This document shows positions 11,501-23,769 of a DNA stretch of 64,000 nt, piece after piece. Position 1 is the stretch's first letter, and every line of letters begins with the position of its first letter. This DNA is from Sclerotinia nivalis (lineage: Eukaryota; Ascomycota; Leotiomycetes; Helotiales; Sclerotiniaceae). Where the stretch lies: assembly GCA_029531795.1 (NCBI GenBank), contig JAPEIS010000008.1, forward strand, positions 372,001-436,000. The letters run 5' to 3'. The position numbers were made by a program, and so were the translations under genes. Below the pieces are notes generated by a model. That model worked only from the letters and a program-made list of their open reading frames with translations, was not told the origin of the DNA and searched no databases.

Positions 11501-12835
11501 CAACCAATCAATTGATACCTTAATCGATGCAGTGTATACTAGATCCGATATCGTAGATCAACTTATCTCTACTCTTAACAATCTATCGATAACTAAATGA
11601 CCAAAAGAGCATCGTAAAAACCTTTAGATTGTTATACAAGATTATTCGATCCAAAATAATAGAATTTACTACCGGGATAAGATTTGGGTTCCACCAGACG
11701 ATAAACTCAAACTCCAAATTATCTATCGAACTCATTTTTCTGATCCTACCGGTTATCCTAATCGAACTAAAACAATCGATTTTGTTTTTCGTATATACTA
11801 ATGGTCTAATATATATTTGGAGATTGTATTCTACATAAAAACCTGCGAACTTTGTACTCATACCAAATCGTCCAAATCGACGCCTCCCAGATTTTTGAAA
11901 TCACTGCCTGTCCCTTTTCGTATATAATCTGATATCTCAATCGATTATATTAACAATTCTTTTCATTCAATTGTTAAGATCACATAGGCAAAGAATCAAT
12001 TAGTCGTAAAACCGTAGCCAAAACTTTTCATTACTCTTTCTAATCATGAATAAACTATTATTTTTAAGTTCAATCAATAAAGAGATATCAGAACGCCTAT
12101 AGTTCGCCATTATTCCTGTTCTTTTATAAGCAATATAAAGAAGCTTGTTTATTAAACATTCCAAACTGATCGATGACGTTCCTACGCTGATGATTCGAAA
12201 TGAGAACGCCTCCGTTTAGGTTTCTTGTTTTGACGAAACTGTTGCGTGATCGTAACATTATCAATACCAAAAATATAAAGACTTCGCACAAAACAAAAAA
12301 GCTAAATAATAAATAGATCAACCTTTACAAAATTATCAAAGTTTATTCTTATACTTATTTTGTTCAATTACCTAAGAATATTAAAATCTTCTCTATTTTC
12401 CATCATTCTCTTTTACTTCCAGCTTATACTAATCCTCACTTTTCAATTTAAACAACGATTAACGAATCAGAATCCCTGACTACACAGGACAGAATTTTGG
12501 AGCAGGACGATGATGAGGATGAACCTGTTCAGAAATGGATATTTGAAGGAGTTCTAGATAATCACGATAAGGATGGTCATCATTATTTGATCAAATGGAA
12601 ACATTACACACCAATTTGGTAACCAACTAATAACTTAAAAAATAACGAGAAAGTTCTTATCGAATATCATCGCCTTCATCCAAAGAAACCAGGACCGCCA
12701 ACTTGGGTTCTAAAGTACCCCGACGCTATTATATTACAACCGGAACTACAGAATTTGTAATCGGAGTCACACAGCGCAATTGTTACACTCACTCTACAAA
12801 GATCCACTCACACCAAGATTGTTCGCTTCGTCTAA
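8592..12835 (+). pseudogene. pol: A2 pol: PR, RT, RNase H, IN, chromodomain
   Basis: The retropepsin site is at 8766, where the catalytic Asp-Ser-Gly is Asp-Asn-Arg. A linker region, open at 9036-9644, comes before reverse transcriptase (about 10080-10860, with YQDYRGLNN, YTKLD and the catalytic YFDN at 10545-10556, second Asp mutated to Asn). RNase H follows with ETDTSD near 10986, then the integrase zinc-binding region (about 11730-11870). The integrase core is missing around the B solo LTR. The C-terminus is a chromodomain at about 12521-12690 (QKWIFEGVLDNHDKDG, YLIKWKHYTPIW). Chromodomains of this group bind histone marks and direct integration to heterochromatin. The stop is placed at 12833-12835, because A6 keeps CAA where A2 has an earlier TAA. 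Confidence 0.85.
11972..12257 (-). mobile_element. Solo LTR of family B in A2
   Basis: In minus orientation this 286-bp block starts TGTTACGATCACGC and ends TTAACA and matches both LTRs of element B. No internal B sequence follows on the right. A small inverted piece of the B leader lies on its left side (11951-11971). No matching target duplication is visible, and A2 integrase sequence is missing at this point, so the locus has been deleted or rearranged. Confidence 0.88.
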
Positions 12836-13001
12836 AGGTATATTACGTATTATAACAATAAGGGATATAACATTATTAAGGGATATTATACGTTTTTTAT
12901 TCAAAAACCTAATTAAAAAAAAAGATCTATATTTTTTCTTTATTTTTCTTTATTTTTTAATACCCATTTGGGATCAAATGGTTTTCTTGAAAAGGGAATA
13001 T
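12836..13001 (+). other. A2 3' untranslated region with polypurine tract
   Basis: The stretch between the pol stop and the 3' LTR holds a pyrimidine-rich run (TTTTTCTTTATTTTTCTTTA, near 12927-12960) seen in all A copies, followed by GAAAAGGGAATA directly before the LTR. The latter is the likely polypurine tract that primes plus-strand synthesis. No gene is visible. Confidence 0.7.
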
Positions 13002-13164
13002 TATTACAGGTTCATCTCCCTTCACCTGCACATAATCATATATACCTTAGGCACACATACATACACTCACTTCTATATAGTCAGATCACCTCCTTGACCT
13101 TCTTCTCCTCCTCATAGTACAACAATAGATCAAACCTACACATACCTTTTCCCTCACTATGATA
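13002..13164 (+). repeat. A2 3' LTR
   Basis: It begins TATTACAGG (TGTTACGGG in its 5' partner, two G-to-A changes) and ends GATA. It is followed by the target duplication AAACC. Confidence 0.92.
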
Positions 13165-14457
13165 AAACCATTATCTATCCCTTTTTATATATAATTTGAT
13201 ATCTCAATCGATTATATTATACCATTCCCAAACTATATCTATTATAATTCTACTTATAAATATATCTTAATAATAATCTACAAATTAATCAAAATGAAAT
13301 ATTTCATCGATATATATACACTAACAACAAAAAAACTAATCGATACTTTTATCAATTATATTTATATACTTTATAAACTTTCGAATAATATCATTTCCGA
13401 TCAAAAAATACAATTCGTATCAGGATTCTGATTATAACTCTCAAAACAATTGGGAATTACTTTAAAACATTCCTCAATTTTTCATTCTCAAACAAATAAC
13501 CAAATCGAATATATTAATTCAATTCTGGAGTAGTATTTATAAACTTTTGTTAACTACTATCAAGATGATTAATTAGATTGATTACCCTTAACCAAATTTA
13601 CATCCAATAATATAATTTCTGAAACAATTAATTATTCGCTCTTCTTTACCAATTATAATTTTAATCTATATTTAGATATTGAATCTAATAAACCTTATCC
13701 ATCGAATATAACTTTAATATAAAAACAGGAATTCTTTAAAGATAATCAAACTACAAATCATATAAAATATATCTTGAAAAAACTTCATATTTTTGTATAA
13801 CAAACAATTGCTATTTATAAGAATTATACTAACTATTATTACTTTGATTCATTTCGTTATACAATTGACCAAAAAGTTTACATCAATATCAAAAATATAA
13901 AGACCTTATATAAAACAAAAAAACTAGATAATAAATAAATCAATCTTTACAAGATTATCAAGGTTTATCTCCATACTTGTTTTATTTAATTACTTGAAAA
14001 CATTAAAATCTTTTTTATTTTTTATTATTCTTTTTTACTTCCAATTTATACTAATCCTCATTTTCCGATTCAAATCACGATTAATAAATCAAAATCTCTG
14101 ATTATACAAAACAAAGTTTTAGAACAGAATAATAATAAAGATGAATCTATTCAAAAATGAATATTTAAAAGAGTTTTAAATAATTACAATAAAAATAACT
14201 ATTATTATTTGATCAAATAAAAACATTACATATCAATTTGACAATTAACTAATGATTTAAAGGATAACGAAAAAGTTCTTATTGAATATCATCATCTTCA
14301 TTCAAAAAAGCCAGGACTATCAACTTAGATTCTAAAACATCCCGATACTATTATATTGCAATTAGAACTACAGAATTTGTAATCAAAATCATACAATACA
14401 ATTGCTATACTTATTCTACAAAAATCCATTTGTATTAAGATTATTCGTTTCGTTTAA
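13165..14457 (+). pseudogene. A1 pol, second part (integrase core and chromodomain)
   Basis: This is the continuation of A1 pol after A2. The integrase core is readable with the SIDY block (first Asp), the IISDQ block (second Asp) and IEYINSILE (catalytic Glu kept; in A5 it is Lys). The chromodomain follows at about 14120-14290, badly mutated, and the pol stop is near 14455-14457. The sequence joins the segment ending at 6769 without loss apart from the 5-bp duplication. Confidence 0.8.
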
Positions 14458-14653
14458 AAATATATTATATATTATTACAATGAAAAATATAGCATTTGGG
14501 ATATCATATATTGAAGGATATTATATTATTAAAGAATACTATATATTTTTATTTAGAAATTTAATTGAAAAAAGGGATCTATATTTTTTCTTTATTTTTC
14601 TTTATTTTTTAATATTTATTTAGAATCAAATAGGTTTCTTAAAAAGGGAGTAT

Positions 14654-14816
14654 TATTATAAGTTCATTCTTCTTTACCTGTATATAATTATATATATCTT
14701 AAGTATATATATATATATTCACTTCTATATAATCAAATCATCTTCTTGACCTTCTTCCTTTCTTTGTAGTACAATAATAGATCAACTCTATATATACCTT
14801 TTCTCTTACCGTGATA
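14654..14816 (+). repeat. A1 3' LTR, heavily mutated
   Basis: 163 bp, starting TATTATAAG and ending GTGATA. Most CpA positions kept in the other A LTRs are TpA here, leaving a long run of TA repeats. The next bases, from 14817, are copia C1. Confidence 0.88.
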
Positions 14817-15107
14817 TATATCGGTAATTGAAAGGTAGATTATATAAAAGTTTCTTTTTAAGTATTCCTATCGCAATTATATATTCTATATATCGATATA
14901 TCTGAACTTTATAGTGATTCATTTATTCTCACTAACTATCAGCTTGATTGCTTATTGATTATTATAGAATATTAATATAGATTTTTTCATTACAAAATCG
15001 TTTTCCTTTAGAAAATATAAAATTGTTATAATTTCTTTTGATATACATTCGACACTAAATAGTTCAGATTCAATAATCTAAATAATCACAATATTCTATT
15101 TAGATAC
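14817..15107 (-). pseudogene. C1 RNase H, C-terminal part
   Basis: The minus strand of this piece aligns with D at about 60130-60410, which is the end of copia RNase H (the region around the YLPTADI and IRY blocks of D). It is split from the rest of the domain by A3 and the LINE. The left end is the A1 insertion point, and the last ~100 bases of the gene plus the 3' LTR are missing. Confidence 0.8.
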
Positions 15108-15270
15108 TATTACGGTGAGAGAAAAGGTATATGTAGGGTTGATCTATTGTTGTACTACGAGGAGGGGAAGAAGGTTAAGGAGATGATCTGATTATATAGA
15201 AGTAAATGTATATATATATATTTAAGATATATATGATTATATATAAATAAAGAGGAATGAATTTGTAATA
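15108..15270 (-). repeat. A3 3' LTR
   Basis: Plus-strand ends are TATTAC and GTAATA, the reverse complement of the family ends after RIP. The left flank is GATAC. It is more AT-rich than the partner LTR at 21956-22118. Confidence 0.9.
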
Positions 15271-15466
15271 ATATTCTTTCTTTAAGAAATTTATTTGATT
15301 TCAAATGGGTATTAAAAAATAAAGAAAAATAAAGAAAAAATATAGATCCCTTTTTTTAATTAGGTTTTCGAATAAAAATATATGGTATTTTTTAATAATG
15401 TGATATCCCTCAATATATGATATTCCAAATGTTATATTTTCTATTGTAATAATATATAATATACCT

Positions 15467-18400
15467 TTAGACGAAACGAATAATCTTGATACAAATGAAT
15501 CTTTGTAAAGTAAACGTAGTAATTATATTATATGATTTCGATTACAAATTCTGTAATTCTGATTGCAATATAGTAATATCAAAGTGTTTTAGAATCTAAG
15601 CTGATAGTTCTGGCTTTTCTAAATGAAGGTGATGATATTTGATAAGAATTTTCTTATTACTTTTTAAATCATTAATTGATTATTAAGTTGGTATGTAATG
15701 TTTCTATTTGATTAAATAATAATAATTATCTTTATTGTGATTATTTAGAATTTTTTCAAATATTCATTTTTGAATAAGTTTATTCTTATTATTGTTCTAT
15801 TCCAAAATTCTGTTCTGTATAGTTAGGAATTCTGATTTATTAATCGTTGTTTAAATTGGAAAGTGAGGATTAGTATAAACTGAAAGTAAAAGAGAATAAT
15901 AGAAAACAAAAAAGATTTTAACGTTTTCAAATAATTGAATAAAATAAGTATAAGGATAAATTTTGATAATCTTGTAAAAATCGATTCATTTATTATCTAA
16001 CTTTTTTGTTTTATATGAGATCTTTATATTCTTAATATTGATATAGATTTTCTGGTTAATTGTATAATGAAATAAATTAGAATAATAACGATTAATATAA
16101 TCCTTATAAGTAACAATTGTTTATTGTACAAAAGTACAAAATTGCTTCAAAATATATTTTATACGATTTGTGATCTGATTACTTTTAAAGAATTCCTGTT
16201 TTTGTATTAGAGTTATATTCGACAAGTAAGGTTTATTAGGTTCAATATCTAGATGCAAATTAAAACTATAATTGACGAAAAAGGGCGAACAATTAATCGT
16301 TTCAGAAATTATATTATTGAATGCAAACTCGATTAAGGGTAATCAATTTAATCAATCATCTTGATAATAATTAACAAAAGCTTATAAATACTATTTCAGA
16401 ATTGAATTAATATATTCGATTTGATTATCTATTTGAAGATAAAAAGCTGAAGAATGCTTTAAAGTAATTCCCAATCGTTTTGAAAATTGTAATCAGAATC
16501 CTGATACGAATTGTGTTCCCCGATTGGAAACGATATTGTTTGGAAGTTTATGAAGTATATAAATATGATTGATAAAAGTATCGATTAGTTTTTCTATTGT
16601 TAATATATATATATTAATGAAATGTTTCATTTTGGTTAATCTGCAAATTATTATCAAAATATATTTATAAATAGAATTATAGCAAGTACAATTTGGGAAT
16701 GATATAATATAATCGATTGAGATATCAGATTATATACGAAAAGAGATAGATAGTGATTTCAAAAATCCGGGAAGTATTGATTTAGACGATTTAATATAAG
16801 TACAAAGTTTGTAGGCCTTTATATAGAACACGATTTCCAAATGTATATTAGACTATTAGTATATACAAGAAACAAAATCGATTGTTTTAGTTCGATTAAG
16901 ATAATTAGTAGGATTAGAAAAATAAATCCGATAGATAATTTGAAGCTTGAATTTATCGTTTGGTAGAATCCAAAACTTATTATCACGGAGGCAGCAGACA
17001 GGATAACAGAAATCACTTTTGTTGATAAGACGTAGCTCGAAGAGCTACGTTTCTATAGAAGGAACGGTTTCTTAAATACATTTATGTGTAGCGCTAGCCC
17101 CGACCGGGGCTAGCCTACACTTATCCGAGGTCCGACTCCTATGGGTCGGAACCCGAGCGGTCTCCGTATACCATATACGGGGACCCCGTGACACTTATCC
17201 CGGTAATAAATTCTATTATTTTGGATTGAACAATTCTGTATAACGATTTGAAGAATCTTATAATACTCTTTTAATTATTTAATTATCAATGGATTATTAA
17301 GAGTAAAGATAAATTGATCTACAATATCGGATTTAGTATATATTATATCGATTAGGGTATCAATTGATTGATTATAGAGTGATATTATTGTTTCTATTAA
17401 TATCAAATTGATATTATCTAATCAAATCCTTATAAAAATCGATATCAAAACGATTTTGAAGAAGGATAATATATTTTTGATTCTTTAGATATTCATCATT
17501 TGAATTAAAACAATACAATCGATCTTCGTATTTTCTATTTAATATATTTGATCGAATAGTTTTGTTTTCCGATTGATAGATTATATAAAAATTATATTGA
17601 AACAAAAATTCGGATTATTGTATTTGCTATTGATTGAAAGCTTTTGTAGTTATAAAATATTCGAGGTTTTTGTAATCAATGAGAATCTCGAATTCTTTTT
17701 GTGAATTCTGAAGTTTTGGATATTATTCTTTTATTGTTTTGATAATAACAAATAGTTCTTTATCGTAAATCTTATAATTGTATTTCACTGTTATATATTT
17801 AAATAAAAAGTAAACAACCAAATACAAAACATTATCATTATCATATTGTAAAAGGACTTCTTTTAAAGTTCAATCGGAAATATTGATTTTCAAAATAGTT
17901 TTCTATTTGTAATCGAAGTATACTAAAACTAATACTATTGTGAAAACCCTTTTTAAAATATCAAAAACCTTTATATGATTTGCAATCTATTTTTATATAA
18001 TATTCTTTTATAAAAGATTATTGAAAGAACAAGAAATCTTTGAAAAATCTTTTATAAAACATTAATAAAAGTTAATGAAGCTAAGAAATCGTTATAAATC
18101 CTTTATATACAAAAGTAACTCTCAAAATGTAATAATTGTAATCTTTTCTTGATCTATTTCGATACTTTTGATTATAATGATAAAACCCAGATACTTTATT
18201 TTTGTAATTTCAAATTTGTATTTGTTAATATCAATTTATAATTTAATATCTATTAGCTTTTGAATTACTTAACGAATATACTCTTTATACTTTACAGAAT
18301 TATCAAAGTAAATTAAGATATCATCGAGATACACAATATAATATTTATCCAATTCGTCGAAAAACATATAATTAATATAATATTGAAATGATATAAGTGT

Positions 18401-20290
18401 ATTGCAAAAATCGAAAAGTATAATTAAAAATTCAAAAAGATCAAAATGAATAATGAATATAGTTTTCTACTTATCCTTTTCGGCGATTCGCAATTTGTTG
18501 AATACTGTAATGATATCAAGTTTGGTATAAATTTTTGTATTGTAAAGAATATCTAATATTTCGCAAACGATAAATAATGGATAACGATTCTTTATAGTAA
18601 CGTTATTGAATCTTCGATAATCTTAATAGATACAGACTCCTCCTTTAGATTTGGTAGTCAATAGCAAAGGAAAGATATATTGCAATTTCGATTCCCGAAT
18701 AAACCTTTTGAAGAGATTATCATCAAATCATTTGTATATTACTATCAATTTTATTGATGATAAAGAGTGGTTTTTGAAGTAAAATGGTTCTTTACCAGAT
18801 ATCAATTCAATCTTGTGATCTCAGATTTGATGAGGTGGTAGTTTATCTGTATAATATAGAAAAAAGACAAGAAGTTTATCTTGTAATTATATAGAAAGTT
18901 TTTATCGTATTTGATTGTTATTGAAGGAAGATTTGCTGGTTAAAAATTTGTTGATATCAGTTTTAAAGATTTTCTGTAAATAGAGCGATTTATAGCAATC
19001 GTATACAAAATCATAAAATTGTAATGGAATTTTAGAGAGTATCTTTGTTATATTATCTTATCTTTATAAAATCGATTGAAAATCCTTTTCTGTGAATGTC
19101 GAGAATAATATAGTTTATTGTAAATAATCTTGCTCAATAGTTTTCTGTATAATATTCAATTCATCCTATATCAATCGGATAATCTGAATGTTATCTTATT
19201 GACAGAACAAGACAAAATTAGAAACTTGTAATCAACGAATATCATTTATATTTGGGCTTATATTTTTGTAAACGAGTATAAGGAGTTCTCCAATAGAAAA
19301 CGAAGACAAACAGTTTTTTGGATTGTGAACAAGGCAATATTGATCTGTAACCTTCAAAATCGATTTTGGATACAGATAATTGGGAATCATCTATACCTGA
19401 TTATTTAATTCTCTACAATGTTTTGTTCGATAATGATTCATATCAAATATCAAATTTTATTGAAATTCGAAATCAACAGAAGAATCGTCAGATTATAATA
19501 TATAACCCTTGTCTGATATCTTTTCGATAGAAGGTTTTTTATAAGAAACTTTTTTAGAAATAGAAAACGTTTGAATAAATAGAAAATCGATATTATTCTT
19601 TAAACAATCTTCGATATAGGAAAAGCGATATTTATAATCTGTATATTTAGTTTTTATATCAGAATCAATAAAGAATTTATTTAAAAGTTCAATAGTATCG
19701 ATAATTTATTATGAAATAACCTTTGCTAGATTTTCTTATTCTTTAACTAGAAATAGAATCATTGATGCGATAACTAACTCTGAATCATAATACATTGAAC
19801 AATTGGAAATACAATAATTTGAAGAGAATATTAAATTCATCTCTGTTCAATTAATAATAAGATTATAATATTACAATCACAATAAACCAAAAATTAATAA
19901 TATCTTTAATGAAAACTAAATAATATAAAAAGATTAATACTTATAATAATCCCTTATAACGATTTCCATTACAAAATATTCTATAATTCTATCAATAACC
20001 TTTTTATCAGCAAATCGAAACTTGCAAAAAAAAGATAAAAATTGTGTTTCAATATTGTATTTAAAAATAAAAAAACGATCAATGAAAACTTCTCCGAAAC
20101 ATTTATTATTAATTAGACTTATAATAATAAAAGGGGTTTCATATATAAAGAATATAATAGTTTTAACAAATAAAGATTTACTATTTATAAAATTAAACTA
20201 CAATAACTTATATCTATTTATTCTTCGATTTACCTTCTTGCCCTTAGTATTCTTTTACAAACGATTTTTCACAAAGATTAGTCTTTTCCC
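15467..20290 (-). pseudogene. pol: A3 pol: PR to chromodomain
   Basis: Pol starts at the slippery GGGAAAA (20284-20290) and ends at the TAA on 15467-15469. Along the minus strand come protease near 20110, RT at about 18080-18660, RNase H, integrase and a degraded chromodomain near 15620-15790. The polymerase motif YLDDI is intact (18317-18331). The integrase contains S2. Many stops are present, so no product is expected. At the position where other copies read Tyr in the block after the first catalytic Asp, A3 has Cys, the likely ancestral codon TGC. Confidence 0.82.
16981..17193 (-). mobile_element. S2, 213-bp solo LTR (family S)
   Basis: It is flanked by the perfect 5-bp duplication CTTAT (16976-16980 and 17194-17198). 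Reverse-complemented, it matches S1 over its full length with five differences that I count, all transitions. Both hairpins are kept; the AATAAA of S1 reads AACAAA here. It retains the intact GTGACA end that shows the original terminal repeat. It is far more GC-rich than the A3 integrase around it. Confidence 0.85.
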
Positions 20291-21666
20291 TATTTAGGAT
20301 TTTCCTTAACTGAATCGAATATAAAGATAACCTTCTCTGATTCGATATAATCTTACCATTGTATCTGATTCAGATATTATTAATCTTATACCCAATTACC
20401 AATATATCTTTCTCGAAATTCTCCGCGATTATTGTTAGATTTATTAACATCTCGGAAAACTAAAATAATAGTATATTGAATAAGGACTAGATTAATTAAA
20501 GTAACAATATTATAATTGAAAAAGACATTAACAAAAATCTATTTACCAAAAAAAAGATTACCATTGATATCATAAATAATATAATAATCAATCTGAAAAT
20601 AATCGATTCTATTATAACAATTACAAGAAACTACAAAATTAAACTTCTTTTTCTTATTTTGCTAATCTTTTTGTTATTATCCCTTTTATTTTATTATATC
20701 GAAATCTATAAAATCATTACTATTAATAACAAATATATTACTAGAATTTTTATTATAATACTCAGTATCACAAAGATTCTGATTTCAAATAGAGAATTTC
20801 TTTTACTAATTATCAATATCATCAATAGTATAAAGATTCGAATCATCAATAATCAAAATTCAAAAAGGAACAATAATCTTTTATTTTATTGTATTAACAA
20901 TCTCGCAATCAAATTTGTAACAAAAATTAATTAAATAAAACAATATAAAAAAGAAAATCAAAAAGGATTCTTTTGAATCTATAAAAAGCTTATCGAATTT
21001 GAATAAAGCTTCCCTTTCAATATCTATAGAGATATATAATTTATCCAATTTAACCAAAAATAAAACAGCAGAATCAAAGCAAGTAAAATCGTCAACGAAT
21101 CTAATAATATCCGTAATACACTCTTATTACACTTAACTATCGAAAAGATTAATAATATAACTAATCTTCTTTTATTCGAAAACAAAGAATTATAAATCGA
21201 CTATTCAATAAACTTACAAATCCAATTTCCAAAACTGATAATCCTTTTAGCAAACGAGAATATTAAATCTTTTGTTTTTAAAAACAAATAGATCCTTTTA
21301 AGTTTAATAAAGAATAATTGGTTTCTAATTAATAACAACATTATCGATATCTAATTGAACTTGTTTACCAACCAAAGTACAAAGAAACCTAACATTTTCC
21401 ATTTTGAATTCCTCAATCTTATTTGTTTGAATAACAATATAGATAACTTGAATAATAAAACAATCTTCGATAACAAAGAAAATATAATTCAAATAAACAA
21501 TTTATTCGTCAAAACCAGTAACAAAGTTTGGCATCATCAAAATATTTAATTCTGTTAGAATTTGTATAATAGTAAACCATTGATCAAAAACTCATTGGAT
21601 TCCAATACGAATTTCCTCGATAAAAATAGGAATCATATTATTAGCAAATATAGAACCAAAAACCAT
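20278..21666 (-). pseudogene. gag: A3 gag
   Basis: The minus-strand start ATG is at 21664-21666 and matches the starts of A4, A5 and A6. The frame ends at TAA on 20278-20280, two codons past the slippery bases. Open patches remain at 21355-21549 and 20659-20934 on the opposite strand only; the Gag frame itself carries many stops. The zinc knuckle region is near 20590-20640 and its ligands are mostly mutated. Confidence 0.75.
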
Positions 21667-21955
21667 TATAAAAAGAATTACAATTGTACAAAAACAATCG
21701 ATAGAGAAATTACAATTATATAAAAACAAACAATAAAGAAAATACAATTATACAAAAGCAATATATATACAAAATACGATCACACAAAAGCGAATAAAAA
21801 AGCTGTACAAAAACAAATAAAAAATACAATTGCACAAAAACAGACGAATTACAACAACGCAAAAGCAATCAAAAACAGATACAAAAACCTACAAATGATT
21901 TAGCAAAACCAAATCACTTTATAAAATGACAGAGTCTTTGAAAGGTAATACAAAC

Positions 21956-22118
21956 TATCATAATAAAAGAAAAGGTATATATAAGATTGATCTATTATTG
22001 TACTACAAGGAGGGGAAGAAGGTCAAGGAGGTGATCTGACTATATAGAAGTGAGTGCATGCATGTGTGCCTAAGGCACACATGATCACGTGCAGGTGAAG
22101 GGGGATGAACCCGTAACA
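21956..22118 (-). repeat. A3 5' LTR
   Basis: It ends on the plus strand with CCGTAACA, the unmutated terminal repeat, next to the duplication GATAC. GTAGTACAA and its complement behind the LTR (TTGTATTAC, one change) repeat the self-priming arrangement described for A2. Confidence 0.9.
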
Positions 22119-22140
22119 GATACTTTCTATATAACTAAAC
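22119..22140 (-). other. Sliver of C1 between A3 and the LINE
   Basis: These 22 bases contain the right copy of the A3 duplication (GATAC, 22119-22123) and the left copy of the LINE duplication (22127-22140). They belong to the copia RNase H gene and align with D near 60100-60120. Confidence 0.8.
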
Positions 22141-22275
22141 AGGCGAATTGAATTTTTCGAAAAACGCGTTTATTATCGCGTTTTATTGATCAATCGATCG
22201 TTCTTATCATCTATAGGATTTAAAAACGAAACTTTTCAGCTCCGGCAGGCGCTGTACGGACGCGTTTCCGCCACC

Positions 22276-23769
22276 ATGCCTCCCGCCCCCTCGACCCCCT
22301 CCCTCTCCCAAGCCCTTATTAATACAGTTAATACTGCTACTAATAGAACAAATGAAGGTCAACAGATTTTTAGCCCTATCGCTTCGCTATGGGACGACTA
22401 TCTCAATACCGAAGCAGTTCGGGCTCTCCCTGCCCGATTTCGAAAACCCTTGATTGCATTATGTACCGATATCTCTCTTACAGCAAACAAGCACTTCGAT
22501 GCATTTATCAATGGATCTCATCCTCCTCGATCTATCAAACTTTCTACCAAAACTTCTGCCAATCTCCCTGGCCCTGATACACAAACCTTTCAACCAGCAC
22601 TCACGCCTGAAATCGCTAAACCTATAAAAGGCCTTTCTACAATCCAATATCTCAAGGATTCCATTTATGCTTAAAAGGCTGCGACTCCTTTACCATCAAT
22701 TATACAATCTACAAACCCAAAAACTGGGAACCGAACCAGATCTCAATCCAAAACTCAATCTCAAATCTCATACAAAACTGATACTCGCCTTTTTGTTCGA
22801 ATTGGATTTGATCATCCAGTTCGAAAAGCTGGTTCTTTTGTTGTACTTAGTGCATTGAAAGGACAATTAGGAAACGATGCTAAACTTCTGAAAGAAGTCC
22901 AAGCAATAAATACTGGGTTTGCACTATGTACGAACTCTCTAGCGAACTTAACAGCTTTAGAAAACCTTTCAAATATAATCGAAAAAATATTCGAAACCTG
23001 CAAAATCGAACGACAACAATCATGGATTACATATCGATTGAATTATATTCCACGAACCGTTACAACTCTGGAAGATTCACAACAATTGATCATCGTCCCA
23101 GTCGAATCGGAAACTATACTCGACGCTATCAACGATAATACAGGACAACAAGCGATTCAAGCAATTGAATCTATACAAAGCAAAGAATCCGGATTGTATA
23201 ATTCTATTTGGTTCTTGAGTTTTCCAGCTTTGCAATATACAGTCCTTTCCAAGAACCTTCGGATTCTAGGAACTACAATTAACATTTCCCAAATCGTCTT
23301 CAAACTCAAGATAATCCAATGTATTTGATGTTTTCAATGGCACAATACTCGAGCTTGTTCTCGTCCAGAAAGATGCCGAATCTGTGGTACAACCGAATAT
23401 ACAGAAAAGAATCATTCAACCCAATGTAATACAACCTATGCTTGTTTAGCGAGGTGTCTATATTGTGGAGGCCCCCATTCTGTAGACGATCTATATTGTC
23501 CCTTTTGTCTTACTAACAAAGGTTCTAAAAGCAAATCGAAAAAACAAGCTATTTAGAAAACCTCAAAAGAAGCTAGGGCTAGAGTTTGTGCTAATGCAAA
23601 ATGCTTTCGAACTTCAAAAACCGATTCTCTTATAGAGGAACCTATTGTTCCTTCAACTTCAATCCGAACTCCTTCGATACTATCTTCATTGATATTATCC
23701 TTTTCTAATCTTTCTAATCGTTTTATTATATTAGAAGCTCCTCCTCTTCCGATTCCTTTTAATGTATAA
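22276..23769 (+). pseudogene. LINE ORF1, Gag-like RNA-binding protein
   Basis: ORF1 proteins of Tad elements bind element RNA and form the ribonucleoprotein. The ATG at 22276 sits in a GCCACCATG context, and the N-terminus is Pro/Ser-rich. The frame is 497 codons and is interrupted by only three stops that I see: TAA at 22672, TGA at 23326 and TAG at 23554, all explainable as RIP at Gln, Arg and Gln codons. The C-terminal third (about 23329-23510) carries several CCHC-type knuckles: Cys-Phe-Gln-Trp-His, CRICGTTEYTEKNH, then CLYCGGPHSVDDLYC. The stop codon overlaps the start of ORF2 (AATGTATAA). Confidence 0.87.

Larger units (their letters stand above)
6770..13164 (+). mobile_element. Gypsy A2, complete chromovirus with both LTRs
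   Basis: The 163-bp LTRs at 6770-6932 and 13002-13164 are flanked by the perfect 5-bp duplication AAACC (6765-6769 and 13165-13169). The element sits in the integrase of A1. The order is leader, gag, slippery site, then pol with protease, RT, RNase H, integrase and chromodomain. Part of the integrase core was replaced by a solo LTR of family B (11972-12257), with about 0.6 kb of integrase lost. It is a good reference copy for family A because Gag and the chromodomain are still readable. Confidence 0.93.
1906..14816 (+). mobile_element. Gypsy A1, 5'-truncated chromovirus, interrupted by A2
   Basis: Similarity to the intact family-A copies starts abruptly inside gag at about 1906, so the 5' LTR, leader and gag start are missing. 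The copy then runs through gag and pol to 6769, is split by A2 (6770-13164, target duplication AAACC), resumes at 13165 and ends with a 3' LTR at 14654-14816. Directly after that LTR the minus-strand copia C1 resumes, so A1 was inserted in the RNase H end of C1. This is the most heavily mutated A copy, even in its LTR, but it keeps some sites lost elsewhere, including the FDD of the polymerase. Confidence 0.85.
15108..22118 (-). mobile_element. Gypsy A3, complete chromovirus, minus strand
   Basis: The LTRs at 15108-15270 and 21956-22118 (163 bp each) are flanked by the perfect duplication GATAC (15103-15107 and 22119-22123). The element is inserted in C1. Its only later insertion is the S2 solo LTR at 16981-17193. 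It is longer than A2 mainly because of S2 and the full integrase. Gag, slippery site, protease, RT, RNase H, integrase and chromodomain can all be located. Confidence 0.93.

Noticed and set aside
20022..20934. Plus-strand open frames of about 90 codons
   Set aside because: They are opposite-strand shadows of A3 protease and gag, which read correctly on the minus strand.
22389..22647. Overlapping short frames on both strands in the LINE
   Set aside because: They overlap ORF1, which continues in one frame with zinc knuckles downstream.
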